Source: Nocardioides massiliensis (GTDB taxonomy: Bacteria; Actinomycetota; Actinomycetes; Propionibacteriales; Nocardioidaceae). From it: a DNA stretch of 64,000 bases. Positions within the stretch are counted from its first letter, which is position 1. Each line of letters begins with the position of its first letter. Under the pieces are notes generated by a model that searched no databases, had not been told where the DNA came from, and was given only the letters and a program-made list of their open reading frames with translations. Where the stretch lies: positions 1,612,001 through 1,676,000 of the forward strand of contig NZ_JAUSQM010000001.1 in the NCBI RefSeq assembly GCF_030811215.1. Reading direction: 5' to 3'. Below, in pieces: positions 24,664 through 33,092 of the stretch. The position numbers were made by a program, and so were the translations under genes.

Positions 24664-26538
24664 GTGGCACGTCCCCAACCCTCCCCCGCGCATCTCGGAG
24701 CACTGCCAGTGACCTTCGCCAATCGTCTTCGCCAGATCCGGCGACCCTTGATGCTGCTCCACGACTCCGCCGCGCTGGTCGCGGCGTACTTCGTCTTCGC
24801 GTCCCTGCGCTACGGCGACTCCGCCTCGGCGCCGGTGTGGCAGGACGTGGCGATGGTGGCTGCGATCGCCGTGGCCCTCCAGGCGGTCATCGGAATCCTC
24901 ACTCACGTCTATCGCCACCGCCACCTGGTCGCCAGCCTCGAGGAGATCGTCGACCTGGCAGCCACCACGATGTTCGCCGGTCTCGCGACTGGGTTGATCA
25001 ACGCCTTCGTCGTGCCCGACATGATTGCCCGCGCGGTGCCCGTGGCGGCGACCCCGGCCGCGCTACTGGTGATGGTCGGGAGCCGGGTGGCGTGGCGGCA
25101 CTTCTGGGACCGCACCGAGCTGCGCGGCCCTTCCCGTGACGCCCGGCCCACGATTATCTACGGCGCCGGCTCCGGCGGCCGGCAACTGTTGCGCTCCATG
25201 CTGGGTGACCCCACGTCGCCGTACACGCCGGTCGGGTTCCTCGACGACGACAAGGGCAAAGGCAACCTCGAGATCCACGGCGTGCGCGTGCTCGGCACCG
25301 GTGCGGACCTGGAGAAGGCCGTCCGCAACACCGGGGCGACCAAGCTGATCGTGGCCATCCCGAGCGCCGACGGTGACCTGATCCGCCGGGCCTCGGAGGC
25401 GGCGCGCGAGCTCGGCATCGGCATCAAGGTGCTGCCCGGTGTCAACGAGATGTTCAACCGGCCGATCAGCATCCGCGACGTGCGTGACATCAACGTCGCC
25501 GACCTGCTCGGCCGCACCCGCATCGACACCGACGTCTCCGCCGTGGCGGGCTACCTCACCAACCGCCGGGTGCTGGTCACCGGCGCCGGCGGCTCGATCG
25601 GGTCTGAGCTGGCTCGCCAGATCCACAAGTGGGGACCGTCGGAGCTGATGCTGCTCGACCGCGACGAGTCGGCGCTGCACGGCGTCCAGCTCTCGCTGCA
25701 CGGGCGGGCGATGCTCGACACCGACGAGGTGATCCTCGCCGACATCCGCGACACCGAGGCGCTGCAGCGGATCTTCAGCGAGCGCCAACCCGAGGTGGTC
25801 TTCCACGCCGCCGCGCTCAAGCACCTACCGATGCTGGAGCAGTACCCCTCCGAGGCGCTCAAGACCAACGTCCACGGCACCCTCAACGTGCTCGAGGCCG
25901 CTGCCGCCGTCGGCGTGACGCACTTCGTCAACATCTCCACCGACAAGGCCGCCGATCCCTCCAGTGTGCTCGGGCTGTCGAAGCGGGTCGCCGAGCGGCT
26001 GACCGCCGACGTCGCTCGGCGTACTCCCGAAGGCACTTATCTCAGCGTCCGCTTCGGCAACGTGCTCGGTAGCCGGGGGTCGGTCCTGACAGCGTTCGCG
26101 GCGCAGATCGCCGCAGGGGGGCCGGTCACCGTCACCCACCCCGACGTCACGCGCTACTTCATGACTGTCGAGGAGGCCGTGGAGCTGGTCATCCAGGCGG
26201 CGGCGATCGGCTCCGACGGCGAGGCCCTCATCCTCGACATGGGACAGCCCGTGCGGATCGTCGAGGTTGCCGAGCAGCTCATTGCGCAGTCGGGGGAGGA
26301 CATCGAGATCGTGTTCACCGGTCTGCGCGAGGGGGAGAAGATGCACGAGGTGCTGCTCGGGGGTGGCGAGGACGACGAGCGCCCCAAGCACCCGCTGGTC
26401 TCTCACGTCGACGTCGAGCCGCTCGAGGTCGTCCAGATCCGCAATACGGGATCGGCTGGTCCGCCCGCTGCGCGTCGGTTGATGCAGGGATGGGCGGGCG
26501 TCGGAGGGACCGCGTCGCGCACGACGGTGGAAGCCTGA
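24664..26538 (+). CDS. Polysaccharide biosynthesis nucleoside-diphosphate-sugar dehydratase/epimerase (CapD/WbpM-like)
   Basis: A 624-residue protein of the WbpM/CapD/FlaA1-related extended SDR family. About four N-terminal membrane helices (residues about 30-150) precede a CoA-binding-like Rossmann domain (IIYGAGSGGRQLL) and the catalytic SDR domain: TGAGGSIGSEL for NAD(P), NISTDKAADPSSVLGLSKR for the active-site region in which Lys is kept and Tyr is replaced, as usual in this family. It likely acts as a UDP-HexNAc 4,6-dehydratase for surface glycans. The GTG at 24664 is chosen because of the leaderless -10; GTG 24710 is an alternative. Confidence 0.88.
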   Translation: MARPQPSPAHLGALPVTFANRLRQIRRPLMLLHDSAALVAAYFVFASLRYGDSASAPVWQDVAMVAAIAVALQAVIGILTHVYRHRHLVASLEEIVDLAATTMFAGLATGLINAFVVPDMIARAVPVAATPAALLVMVGSRVAWRHFWDRTELRGPSRDARPTIIYGAGSGGRQLLRSMLGDPTSPYTPVGFLDDDKGKGNLEIHGVRVLGTGADLEKAVRNTGATKLIVAIPSADGDLIRRASEAARELGIGIKVLPGVNEMFNRPISIRDVRDINVADLLGRTRIDTDVSAVAGYLTNRRVLVTGAGGSIGSELARQIHKWGPSELMLLDRDESALHGVQLSLHGRAMLDTDEVILADIRDTEALQRIFSERQPEVVFHAAALKHLPMLEQYPSEALKTNVHGTLNVLEAAAAVGVTHFVNISTDKAADPSSVLGLSKRVAERLTADVARRTPEGTYLSVRFGNVLGSRGSVLTAFAAQIAAGGPVTVTHPDVTRYFMTVEEAVELVIQAAAIGSDGEALILDMGQPVRIVEVAEQLIAQSGEDIEIVFTGLREGEKMHEVLLGGGEDDERPKHPLVSHVDVEPLEVVQIRNTGSAGPPAARRLMQGWAGVGGTASRTTVEA

Positions 26539-26552
26539 GCGGCACTTTTGAG

Positions 26553-26570
26553 GGACGGGGTCATCCGTCC
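26553..26570 (+). terminator. Short hairpin after CapD/WbpM-like gene
   Basis: GGACGG-GGTCAT-CCGTCC is a perfect 6-bp stem 14 nt after the stop codon, without a T-run. It could be a weak terminator. Confidence 0.35.
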
Positions 26571-26701
26571 GTCGTCGAGCGGTTAGTCACTTCGGGCTAT
26601 GCAGTCCGAGCCGAGTCGGTCGAATAGCGGCCTCCCGCGCGGCTGGTGGAACGTCGGCGCTGCGCAGCGGGTAGACATCTCCCACCGGGGAGGAGAACCG
26701 C

Positions 26702-26890
26702 ATGGACTGGCAACCGTTGCCGCCCGAGGTGGCGGAGTGGATGGGCATGGATCACGCCGGGGTCCCCGACGTCGCTGTCTGGTCCGAGGACGCCTCCCCA
26801 CAGGACGAAGCTGCTGCGCCTGCCGTCCGACGCCGGGGCGTGCTGGGACTCGTCCGTCGGCCGCGCCGTCGCTCTGGCAGCGCAGCCTGA
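26702..26890 (+). CDS. Hypothetical small protein (62 aa)
   Basis: A 62-residue acidic-to-basic protein beginning MDWQPLPPEVAEWMGMDH and ending in an Arg-rich tail (RRPRRRSGSAA). A strong binding site, GGAGGAG, lies 6 nt before the ATG, and TAGACA at 26672-26677 is a good -10 element that would give an 18-nt leader. These signals support a real gene. I recognise no domain. It precedes the macrodomain gene by 21 nt. Confidence 0.6.
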   Translation: MDWQPLPPEVAEWMGMDHAGVPDVAVWSEDASPQDEAAAPAVRRRGVLGLVRRPRRRSGSAA

Positions 26891-26898
26891 GCGCGCCG

Positions 26899-26904
26899 TA
26901 CGCT
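26899..26904 (+). promoter_or_regulatory. -10 element of a leaderless promoter
   Basis: TACGCT lies 7 nt before the ATG of the macrodomain gene, with no Shine-Dalgarno in between, suggesting leaderless transcription from about 26912. Confidence 0.45.
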
Positions 26905-26911
26905 CGAAGTC

Positions 26912-27412
26912 ATGAGTGGACACGTCGTCACCGTCGTCGAGGGTGACATCACCACCCAGCAGGTCGATGCGATCGTCAATGCCGCCAACCGCGGGATGCG
27001 CGGGGGCGGTGGGGTGGACGGCGCGATCCACCGGGCCGGAGGGCCGGCTGTGCTCGAGGACTGCATCCGGCGCTTCCCCAACGGTCTGGCCACCGGTGCT
27101 GCCGGTTGGACGACGGCCGGGGACATGCCGGCGAGTTGGGTCGTGCATGTCGTGGGGCCGAACTACGCGGCTGGTGAGCGGGATCGCTCGCTGCTGACGT
27201 CCTGCTACCGCGAGGCGGTGCGGATCGGGCGCGAGCTGGGGGCGCGGACGATGGCGTTCCCGCTCGTCTCGGCCGGGGTCTACGGCTGGCCGAAGGACGA
27301 CGCCGTCGCTGCCGCGCTCGAGGTGCTGACCGTCGCGGAGGGGTTCGACGAGCTGCGGATCGTGGCGTTCGGCAGCGAGATGGCGGGGCGGATCCGGGCG
27401 CAGCTGGGCTGA
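26912..27412 (+). CDS. Macrodomain protein (O-acetyl-ADP-ribose deacetylase type)
   Basis: A 166-residue stand-alone macrodomain of the MacroD/YmdB type. Family motifs are GDITTQQVDAIVNAANRGM near the N-terminus, GGGGVDGAIHRAGG (ADP-ribose and catalytic loop) and PLVSAGVYGWP near residues 116-126. Such proteins hydrolyse O-acetyl-ADP-ribose and remove ADP-ribose from acidic residues (family knowledge). It converges with the SDR gene; both stop codons lie in one small hairpin. Confidence 0.92.
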   Translation: MSGHVVTVVEGDITTQQVDAIVNAANRGMRGGGGVDGAIHRAGGPAVLEDCIRRFPNGLATGAAGWTTAGDMPASWVVHVVGPNYAAGERDRSLLTSCYREAVRIGRELGARTMAFPLVSAGVYGWPKDDAVAAALEVLTVAEGFDELRIVAFGSEMAGRIRAQLG

Positions 27413-27424
27413 GGCCGCGCCTCA
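27410..27424. terminator. Bidirectional hairpin shared by two convergent stop codons
   Basis: TGAGGC-CGC-GCCTCA is a perfect 6-bp stem. Its left end is the TGA of the macrodomain gene and its right end is the complement of the SDR stop codon, so one short palindrome ends both genes. Confidence 0.5.
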
Positions 27425-28078
27425 CCCGTCGTACGCCACCTCGACCTCCCACGACGCGACGTCCTGACGCGCGGCTGCCCGGAGCGCCTCGGCGACCCGG
27501 TCGGGGCTGAACGGTCCCTCGGCGCTGAGCGCGCCGCGGACCGTCACGGTCGTGGCGCGGATGCCGTGGGGCTCGAGGGTCGTGTCGAGGCTGCGGACGA
27601 GGTTGCGCAACCCGGCCTTCTGTACGCCGAGCGAGGCGGCGCGGTTCCACGGCTTGTCGGCCGCCATGCTGCCGGTCGCGGTCACGCGGGCGCCCTCGGG
27701 CATGAACGGCCGCGCTGCCTGCACGGCGGTGAGCAGGCCGCCGACGCCGAGCGCGACGTCCTCGAGCAGCTCGGCGACGCTCAGCTCCAGCGGATCCTTC
27801 TCGCGGAAGGCACTGGGGTTGAAGTGCAGGACGTCGATGCGGCCGAACGCCGAGGCGAGCAGGCCGATCGCGTTCCGCGCGGCCTCGGTGTCGGTGATGT
27901 CGACCGTGGCTGCCTCGACGCGTACGCCGGACTCGCCCAGCTGAGCGGTCAGCTCGGCCAGCACCTCGGTGTCGACACCGACCAGGCCCACGTCGTACCC
28001 CTCCTCGGCATACAACCGGGCCAGCGAACCGCTGACGCCGGGACCGGCACCGATCACGAGGAGCACGGGGGTGGTCAT
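27422..28078 (-). CDS. Short-chain dehydrogenase-like protein, atypical
   Basis: A 218-residue Rossmann protein of the SDR superfamily. The nucleotide loop reads GAGPGVSG rather than TGxxxGxG, and the YxxxK active-site motif is replaced by LGVQK, so the catalytic Tyr is missing while Lys remains. It is shorter than a usual 250-residue SDR. It may bind NAD(P) without classical catalysis, or use another residue. ATG 28078 is probably leaderless, with TAGGGT (28085-28090, reverse strand) 6 nt upstream. Confidence 0.75.
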   Translation of the reverse strand: MTTPVLLVIGAGPGVSGSLARLYAEEGYDVGLVGVDTEVLAELTAQLGESGVRVEAATVDITDTEAARNAIGLLASAFGRIDVLHFNPSAFREKDPLELSVAELLEDVALGVGGLLTAVQAARPFMPEGARVTATGSMAADKPWNRAASLGVQKAGLRNLVRSLDTTLEPHGIRATTVTVRGALSAEGPFSPDRVAEALRAAARQDVASWEVEVAYDG

Positions 28079-28084
28079 GATCGG

Positions 28085-28090
28085 ACCCTA
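28085..28090 (-). promoter_or_regulatory. -10 element of a leaderless promoter
   Basis: On the reverse strand TAGGGT lies 6 nt before the ATG at 28078, and no ribosome binding site intervenes. Confidence 0.45.
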
Positions 28091-28109
28091 GTCCGGTCGT
28101 GCGCCGGCC

Positions 28110-28682
28110 TCACTCCGGACCGATGTGGAGGCGCGCACCTTGGGGGCTGAACAGCGCCAGGATCTCCACCGGCTGGTCGTCGTCACTGCGTACGCCGTGG
28201 GGGACATGGCAGTCGAACTCCGCGGCCTCACCCGGCCCCAGCACGGTGACGCTCTCGCCGACCTGCAGCCGCGCGGAGCCCTCGAGGACGTAGAGCCACT
28301 CGGTGCCCTCGTGGGTGCGCAGGCGCTGCTCGCCGGCGACGCCGTGAGCTGGGAGCAGCAGCTTGTAGGCCTGCACGTCACTGCCGCGGCGCGACAGCGG
28401 GATGTAGACCATGTCGGCGCGCTGCACCGGGCGCGGGTGGATGCGCGGGTCGCCGGAGGCGGGCGCATCGACGAGGTGGTCGAGCGGGACGCGGTAGGCC
28501 TGCGCGAGCGGCAGCAGCAGCTCCAGCGTCGGCTTGCGCGTACCGGACTCCAGGCGCGACAGGGTGCTGACGCTGATCTGCGTCTGCTCGGCGACCTGGG
28601 CCAGCGTGAGCCCGCGGCGTTGTCGCAGGTGGCGCAGGCGCGGGGCGACCTGGTCGAGTGCCTGCTGCCAGTCGTGCTGCAC
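28110..28682 (-). CDS. XRE-cupin transcriptional regulator
   Basis: A 190-residue regulator with an N-terminal XRE helix-turn-helix (LTLAQVAEQTQISVSTLSRLE, about residues 23-43) and a C-terminal cupin domain (THEGTEWLYVLEGSARLQVG, then CHVPHGV). Such regulators often control adjacent amino-acid or amine catabolic genes (family knowledge). The start is GTG 28682 with GGGAGG 8 nt upstream. It is divergent from the amidohydrolase at 28777, with inverted repeats between them, so that gene is its likely target. Confidence 0.9.
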   Translation of the reverse strand: MQHDWQQALDQVAPRLRHLRQRRGLTLAQVAEQTQISVSTLSRLESGTRKPTLELLLPLAQAYRVPLDHLVDAPASGDPRIHPRPVQRADMVYIPLSRRGSDVQAYKLLLPAHGVAGEQRLRTHEGTEWLYVLEGSARLQVGESVTVLGPGEAAEFDCHVPHGVRSDDDQPVEILALFSPQGARLHIGPE

Positions 28683-28709
28683 GCCGTACGCCTCCCTTTT
28701 GCCGGTCCA

Positions 28710-28723
28710 GCAACTTCCGTTGC
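28710..28723. promoter_or_regulatory. Inverted repeat between XRE-cupin gene and amidohydrolase
   Basis: GCAAC-TTCC-GTTGC is a perfect 5-bp inverted repeat in the 94-nt divergent region; GCAGC-GTA-GCTGC overlaps it at 28722-28734. These are candidate operators for the XRE-cupin regulator. Confidence 0.4.
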
Positions 28724-28776
28724 AGCGTAGCTGCGGCCTCGCCGAGACTGCGGCGACGTCGACGAAGGGGTGGCTC

Positions 28777-30507
28777 ATGAGCGCATACGACCTGGTGGTC
28801 CGGGGCGGCACGGTGGTGGACGGCACCGGGGAGGCGCGGCGTACGGCTGACGTCGCGATCAAGGACGGCATCGTGGTCGAGGTCGGCCAGGTGTCGGGCA
28901 GGGGCCGGCGCGAGATCGACGCCGACGGGGCGCTGGTGACGCCGGGGTTCGTCGACGTCCACACCCACTACGACGGCCAGGCGACCTGGGACTCCTACCT
29001 CCAGCCGTCGTCGTGGCACGGCGCCACGACCGTCGTGATGGGCAACTGCGGGGTCGGGTTCGCGCCCGTCGTGCCGGCCGACCGCGAGCGGCTGGTCGAG
29101 CTGATGGAGGGTGTCGAGGACATCCCCGGCGTCGCGCTCACCGAAGGCTTGCCGTGGACGTGGCAGTCGTTCCCGGAGTACCTCGACGCGCTCGAGACCC
29201 GTCCCCACGACCTCGACTTCGCCGCCCAGGTGCCGCACGCCGCGCTGCGCGTGCGGGCGATGGGGGAGCGGGCGGCCGCGCACACGCTGGCCGACGACGA
29301 GGAGATTGCGATGATGGCCAAGCTGGCCGCCGAGGCGGTCGAGGCCGGCGCGGTCGGGTTCAGCACCTCGCGCACGCTCAATCACAAGTCCATCTCCGGC
29401 GAGCTCACTCCGTCGTACGCCGCCGGGCGCGACGAGCTCGTCGAGATCTCCCGCGCCATCGGGGCGACCGGCAAGGGCGTGCTGCAGCTGGTGACCGACT
29501 TCGACGACGAGAGCTACGGCACCGACTACGACCTGATCCGCGCGATGGTGGAGGCGTCGGGGCGGCCGATGTCGTTCTCGCTGTCGCAGTCGCGTCGGCG
29601 ACCTGACCGGTTCCGCGAGACGTTGCGGTTCCTCGAAGAGGTCAACGCCGAGGGCCACCGCGTGCGCGCGCAGGTCTCCGCACGCGGCATCGGACTGCTC
29701 ATGGGCCTGGACTGCACGCTGAACCCGCTGAGCGCGAACCCGGCGTACGAGCGCATCGCCCACCTCCCCGTCGCCGAGCAGGTGCGTGCGCTGCAGGACC
29801 CGGAGATGCGCCGCGAGGTGCTCGCGCTCGGGGTCAAGGCCGATCCCAACCGGATCGGCGGCAGCGTCCTCGACCGGTTTGACCAGATGTTCGAGCTCAC
29901 CGACCCGCCGAACTACGAGCCCGACCCGGCCGACACCCTCGAGGCGCGGGCGCAGCGCGCCGGGGTCCCGGTGGAGGAGCTCGTCTACGACCTGCTCATC
30001 GCCGACGAGGGACGCGGCATGTTCTACCTGCCGTTCACCAACTACGTCGACGGCTCGCTCGACGGCGGGCGGGACATGCTCGCGCACGACTTCACGATCC
30101 CGGGGCTGTCCGACGGCGGTGCGCACGTCGGCACCATCTGCGACGCGAGCTTCTCGACGACCCTGTTGCAGCACTGGGTGCGTGACCGGGAGCGGGGCCG
30201 GCTGCCGCTGGAGTTCGTCGTGCAGCGCCAGGCCCGCGCCACGGCCGAGGCGGTCGGGTTCCTCGACCGCGGCCTGCTCGCGCCGGGCTACAAGGCCGAC
30301 CTCAACGTCATCGACCTCGACGCCCTGCACCTGCACAAGCCCGAGGTGCACCACGACCTGCCCGCCGGTGGGCGGCGGCTGTTGCAACGCGCCGACGGCT
30401 ACCGCCACACCGTCGTCAGCGGCGTCGAGACCTATGTCGACGGCCAGGCGACCGGTGAGCTGCCGGGCCGGCTGGTCCGCGGCCCGCAGGCGGCACCGCC
30501 CGCCTGA
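28777..30507 (+). CDS. N-acyl-D-amino-acid deacylase-like amidohydrolase
   Basis: A 576-residue member of the amidohydrolase (D-aminoacylase) superfamily. It starts YDLVVRGGTVVDGTG, has the metal motif VH62TH64YD, MGNCGVG further on, and SDGGAHVGTICD in the C-terminal part, followed by the small beta domain. D-aminoacylases hydrolyse N-acyl-D-amino acids; several related sequences have other amide or cyclic-amide substrates (family knowledge). It is divergent from an XRE-cupin regulator. A large inverted repeat follows the gene. Confidence 0.88.
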   Translation: MSAYDLVVRGGTVVDGTGEARRTADVAIKDGIVVEVGQVSGRGRREIDADGALVTPGFVDVHTHYDGQATWDSYLQPSSWHGATTVVMGNCGVGFAPVVPADRERLVELMEGVEDIPGVALTEGLPWTWQSFPEYLDALETRPHDLDFAAQVPHAALRVRAMGERAAAHTLADDEEIAMMAKLAAEAVEAGAVGFSTSRTLNHKSISGELTPSYAAGRDELVEISRAIGATGKGVLQLVTDFDDESYGTDYDLIRAMVEASGRPMSFSLSQSRRRPDRFRETLRFLEEVNAEGHRVRAQVSARGIGLLMGLDCTLNPLSANPAYERIAHLPVAEQVRALQDPEMRREVLALGVKADPNRIGGSVLDRFDQMFELTDPPNYEPDPADTLEARAQRAGVPVEELVYDLLIADEGRGMFYLPFTNYVDGSLDGGRDMLAHDFTIPGLSDGGAHVGTICDASFSTTLLQHWVRDRERGRLPLEFVVQRQARATAEAVGFLDRGLLAPGYKADLNVIDLDALHLHKPEVHHDLPAGGRRLLQRADGYRHTVVSGVETYVDGQATGELPGRLVRGPQAAPPA

Positions 30508-30517
30508 ACCTCCCCGA

Positions 30518-30576
30518 CACTCCCCTACCTCAGCGTGCTCGATCGGGGTGCCGGGCGACGCTCACGTAGGGGAGTG
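30518..30576 (+). terminator. Large hairpin downstream of the amidohydrolase gene
   Basis: CACTCCCCTAC (30518-30528) pairs perfectly with GTAGGGGAGTG (30566-30576). Inside, after a symmetric 3x3 internal loop, AGCGT (30532) pairs with ACGCT (30558). It starts 10 nt after the stop and is a good candidate for a factor-assisted terminator or a small dispersed repeat. Confidence 0.5.
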
Positions 30577-30603
30577 ACGGGACGGGGGGGGTGAGGGGAG
30601 TGA

Positions 30604-30642
30604 AGTTATATCCTTCACTAAACACAAGTGAAGGATATAACT
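30604..30642. promoter_or_regulatory. Perfect 16-bp inverted repeat upstream of SatD-like gene
   Basis: AGTTATATCCTTCACT (30604-30619) is exactly repeated in inverse at 30627-30642, with a 7-nt spacer. It is strikingly AT-rich for this sequence. Its right arm reaches the -35 position of the promoter whose -10 is TATCAT at 30663, so it is a likely operator, probably for the SatD-like protein itself, which has a helix-turn-helix. Confidence 0.7.
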
Positions 30643-30662
30643 GAAGATCGGGAGAGTTCAGC

Positions 30663-30668
30663 TATCAT
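30663..30668 (+). promoter_or_regulatory. -10 element of a leaderless promoter
   Basis: TATCAT lies 6 nt before the ATG at 30675. ACTGAA at 30640-30645 is spaced 17 nt from it and could serve as a weak -35 overlapping the operator. Confidence 0.55.
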
Positions 30669-30674
30669 CTTCCT

Positions 30675-31283
30675 ATGTACGCCGTGATCGGGGACCTCGT
30701 GGCCTCCCGCTCGACCCCGCAGCGCGCGGCCGTCCACCGGCACGTGCGGGAGGTGCTCGAGGCGACCAATGAAGCGCTCGCGCCCGTGCAGCCACTCGAG
30801 CAGACCGTCGGCGACGAGCTCCAGGGTGGGTTCGCCTCGATCGGCGAGGCGACCCAGGCCACGCTCCTCGTCCGTCTGGGCTGCTTGCCCGTCATCGACG
30901 TCCGTTGCGGGGTCGGGGTGGGCGAGACGACCGTCTTCGACGACACGCGCCGGCCGTTGCTCCAGGACGGGCCGGCCTGGTGGGCAGCGCGTGCGGCACT
31001 CGACGTGCTGGCGCAGCCGCGGCGCTCGGGGCAGCGGACCTGGTACGTCGACCCGGACGAGCCGGGCGACGCGGGGCGCATCAACGCCTACCTGCTGTGT
31101 CGCGACCAGCTCGTCGACCGCCTGGGTGAGCGCGCGCAGCGCATGCTGCTCGCCGCCCTGCAGGGGCGGACCCAGCGCGAGATCGCCGAGGCCGAGGGGA
31201 TCTCGCCCTCGGCGGTGTCGCAGCAGTTCGCCCGCGGGGTCTCCGCCGTACGCGAGGCCCAAGAGTTGCTGACCGAAGGCTGA
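30675..31283 (+). CDS. SatD family protein with C-terminal helix-turn-helix
   Basis: A 202-residue protein resembling the SatD family: an N-terminal domain (MYAVIGDLVASRS; QTVGDELQGGFASIGEA; RCGVGVGE) and a C-terminal sigma-70 region 4-like helix-turn-helix (GRTQREIAEAEGISPSAVSQQ, about residues 160-182). SatD was named from a streptococcal acid-stress locus; its biochemical role is not clear. The probable leaderless start and the perfect 16-bp inverted repeat just upstream suggest it regulates itself. Confidence 0.75.
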   Translation: MYAVIGDLVASRSTPQRAAVHRHVREVLEATNEALAPVQPLEQTVGDELQGGFASIGEATQATLLVRLGCLPVIDVRCGVGVGETTVFDDTRRPLLQDGPAWWAARAALDVLAQPRRSGQRTWYVDPDEPGDAGRINAYLLCRDQLVDRLGERAQRMLLAALQGRTQREIAEAEGISPSAVSQQFARGVSAVREAQELLTEG

Positions 31284-31509
31284 GATCGGTCCGCGAATCA
31301 GCTGTGAGGTCCATCACGCGTCGCGGCCCGAATCGCGGAGGGGACGCCGATCTGGATCCGTGACTGAGACGTGGAACACCTGCACAGGCCAGCGAATCGC
31401 TGGTAGGCGTAGGCACCACGGTCCAGCTCTGGTGGACCTCGTCGCGGCGTTCGACCCCTCCGAGGGTGGCCCGCCCTGCCCTGGAACCGGACCGAGAAGG
31501 AACACACCC

Positions 31510-33051
31510 ATGCTGATCGGAATCGTGACGGAGCGCCTGCCCGGTGAGACCCGGGTCGCGGCGACGCCGACCACCGTCGGGCAGTTGATCAAGCTCGGTC
31601 ACGCGGTGGTGCTCGAGCGGGGCGCGGGTGTGGCGGCGTCGTTCGGTGACGGTGACTACGAGGCGGCGGGGGCGTCGGTCGGCGGGCTGGAGGAGGTTGC
31701 CCAGGCTGATGCCGTGGTCGCGATCAACCCCCTCGGCGCTGACGTCCTGGGCCTGTTGCGGCCGGGCACGACCGTGGTCTCGCTGATGTCGCCGCACACC
31801 CGCACCGACGAGATCGCCGACCTGGTCGAGCGCAAGCTCACCGGGCTCGCGATGGATGCCGTGCCGCGGATCAGCCGGGCGCAGTCGATGGACGTGCTGT
31901 CGTCGATGGCCAACGTCGCGGGCTACCGCGCGGTCGTCGAGGCGGCGCACGCGTTCGGTCGTTTCCTCGCCGGGCAGGTCACGGCGGCGGGCAAGGTGCC
32001 CCCGGCGAAGGTGCTCGTGGTCGGCGCCGGGGTGGCCGGTCTCGCGGCGATCGGCGCGGCGGGGTCGCTGGGGGCCGTCGTACGCGCCACCGATCCCCGG
32101 CCGGAGGTCGCCGACCAGGTCGCCTCACTCGGCGGGGAGTACCTCCCGGTGCGTCCCGAGGCCGAGACCTCGGCCACGGGCTACGCACGCGAGATGGACG
32201 AGGACTACAAGCAGCTCGAGGCCCAGCTGTACGCCGACCAGTGCCGTGACGTCGACATCGTCATCACCACCGCGCTGATCCCGGGCCGTCCGGCGCCGCG
32301 GATCATCACCGCCGAGATGGTCGCGAGCATGCGGCCCGGTTCGGTGGTCGTCGACATGGCCGCCGCGAGCGGTGGCAACGTCGAGGGCACGGTGCCGGGG
32401 GAGGCGGTGGTGACCGAGAACGGCGTGACGCTGATCGGCTACACCGACCTGCCGGCGCGACTGCCGGCGCAGTCGAGCCAGCTCTATGGCACCAACGTCG
32501 TCAACCTCTTCAAGCTCCTGACCCCGGCCAAGGACGGCGAGGTCGTCTTCGACCTCGATGACGTCGTGGTGCGGTCGATCACCGTGGCTCACGGTGGCGA
32601 ACTGCTCTGGCCGCCTCCGCCGGTGGCGGTCTCGGCTCAGCCGACCCCGGCGGCTGCCGCCCCGGCTAAGAAGGTCGAGGAGCCGAAGCCGGCCTCGCCG
32701 CGGCGCCGGTTGGCGGCGCTGGGTGCGGCGGTCGCGGTCTTCGCGATCATCACGGCGCTGGCGCCCCCGGTGATGCAGGGCAACCTGACGGTGTTCTTCC
32801 TCGCGATCGTGGTGGGCTACTACGTCATCGGCAACGTGCACCACGCGCTGCACACGCCCCTGATGAGCGTCACCAACGCGATCTCCGGCATCGTCGTGGT
32901 GGGGGCGTTCTTGCAGGTCGGTGTGCTCGATGGGGGCACCGGCATCGCTGCGACTGTCCTGGCAACGACTGCGATCGTGCTGGCCAGCATCAACATCTTC
33001 GGCGGCTTCGGCATCACCCACCGGATGCTGTCGATGTTCATCCGCAGCTGA
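31510..33051 (+). CDS. pntA: NAD(P) transhydrogenase subunit alpha
   Basis: A 513-residue alpha subunit of proton-translocating transhydrogenase. Domain I binds NAD(H): [21 protein letters not shown] contains the conserved Arg, Gln, Asp and Ser, and the Rossmann motif is [18 protein letters not shown]. After a Pro/Ala/Lys linker near residues 375-400, the C-terminus has membrane segments (domain IIa). It is thus of the fused E. coli type rather than split into PntAA and PntAB. It pairs with PntB 41 nt downstream to make NADPH using the proton gradient. GAAGGA precedes the ATG. Confidence 0.95.
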   Translation: MLIGIVTERLPGETRVAATPTTVGQLIKLGHAVVLERGAGVAASFGDGDYEAAGASVGGLEEVAQADAVVAINPLGADVLGLLRPGTTVVSLMSPHTRTDEIADLVERKLTGLAMDAVPRISRAQSMDVLSSMANVAGYRAVVEAAHAFGRFLAGQVTAAGKVPPAKVLVVGAGVAGLAAIGAAGSLGAVVRATDPRPEVADQVASLGGEYLPVRPEAETSATGYAREMDEDYKQLEAQLYADQCRDVDIVITTALIPGRPAPRIITAEMVASMRPGSVVVDMAAASGGNVEGTVPGEAVVTENGVTLIGYTDLPARLPAQSSQLYGTNVVNLFKLLTPAKDGEVVFDLDDVVVRSITVAHGGELLWPPPPVAVSAQPTPAAAAPAKKVEEPKPASPRRRLAALGAAVAVFAIITALAPPVMQGNLTVFFLAIVVGYYVIGNVHHALHTPLMSVTNAISGIVVVGAFLQVGVLDGGTGIAATVLATTAIVLASINIFGGFGITHRMLSMFIRS

Positions 33052-33092
33052 GCCCCGCCCTTCTTCACCGAACTCGCCCAGGAAGTGACCCC

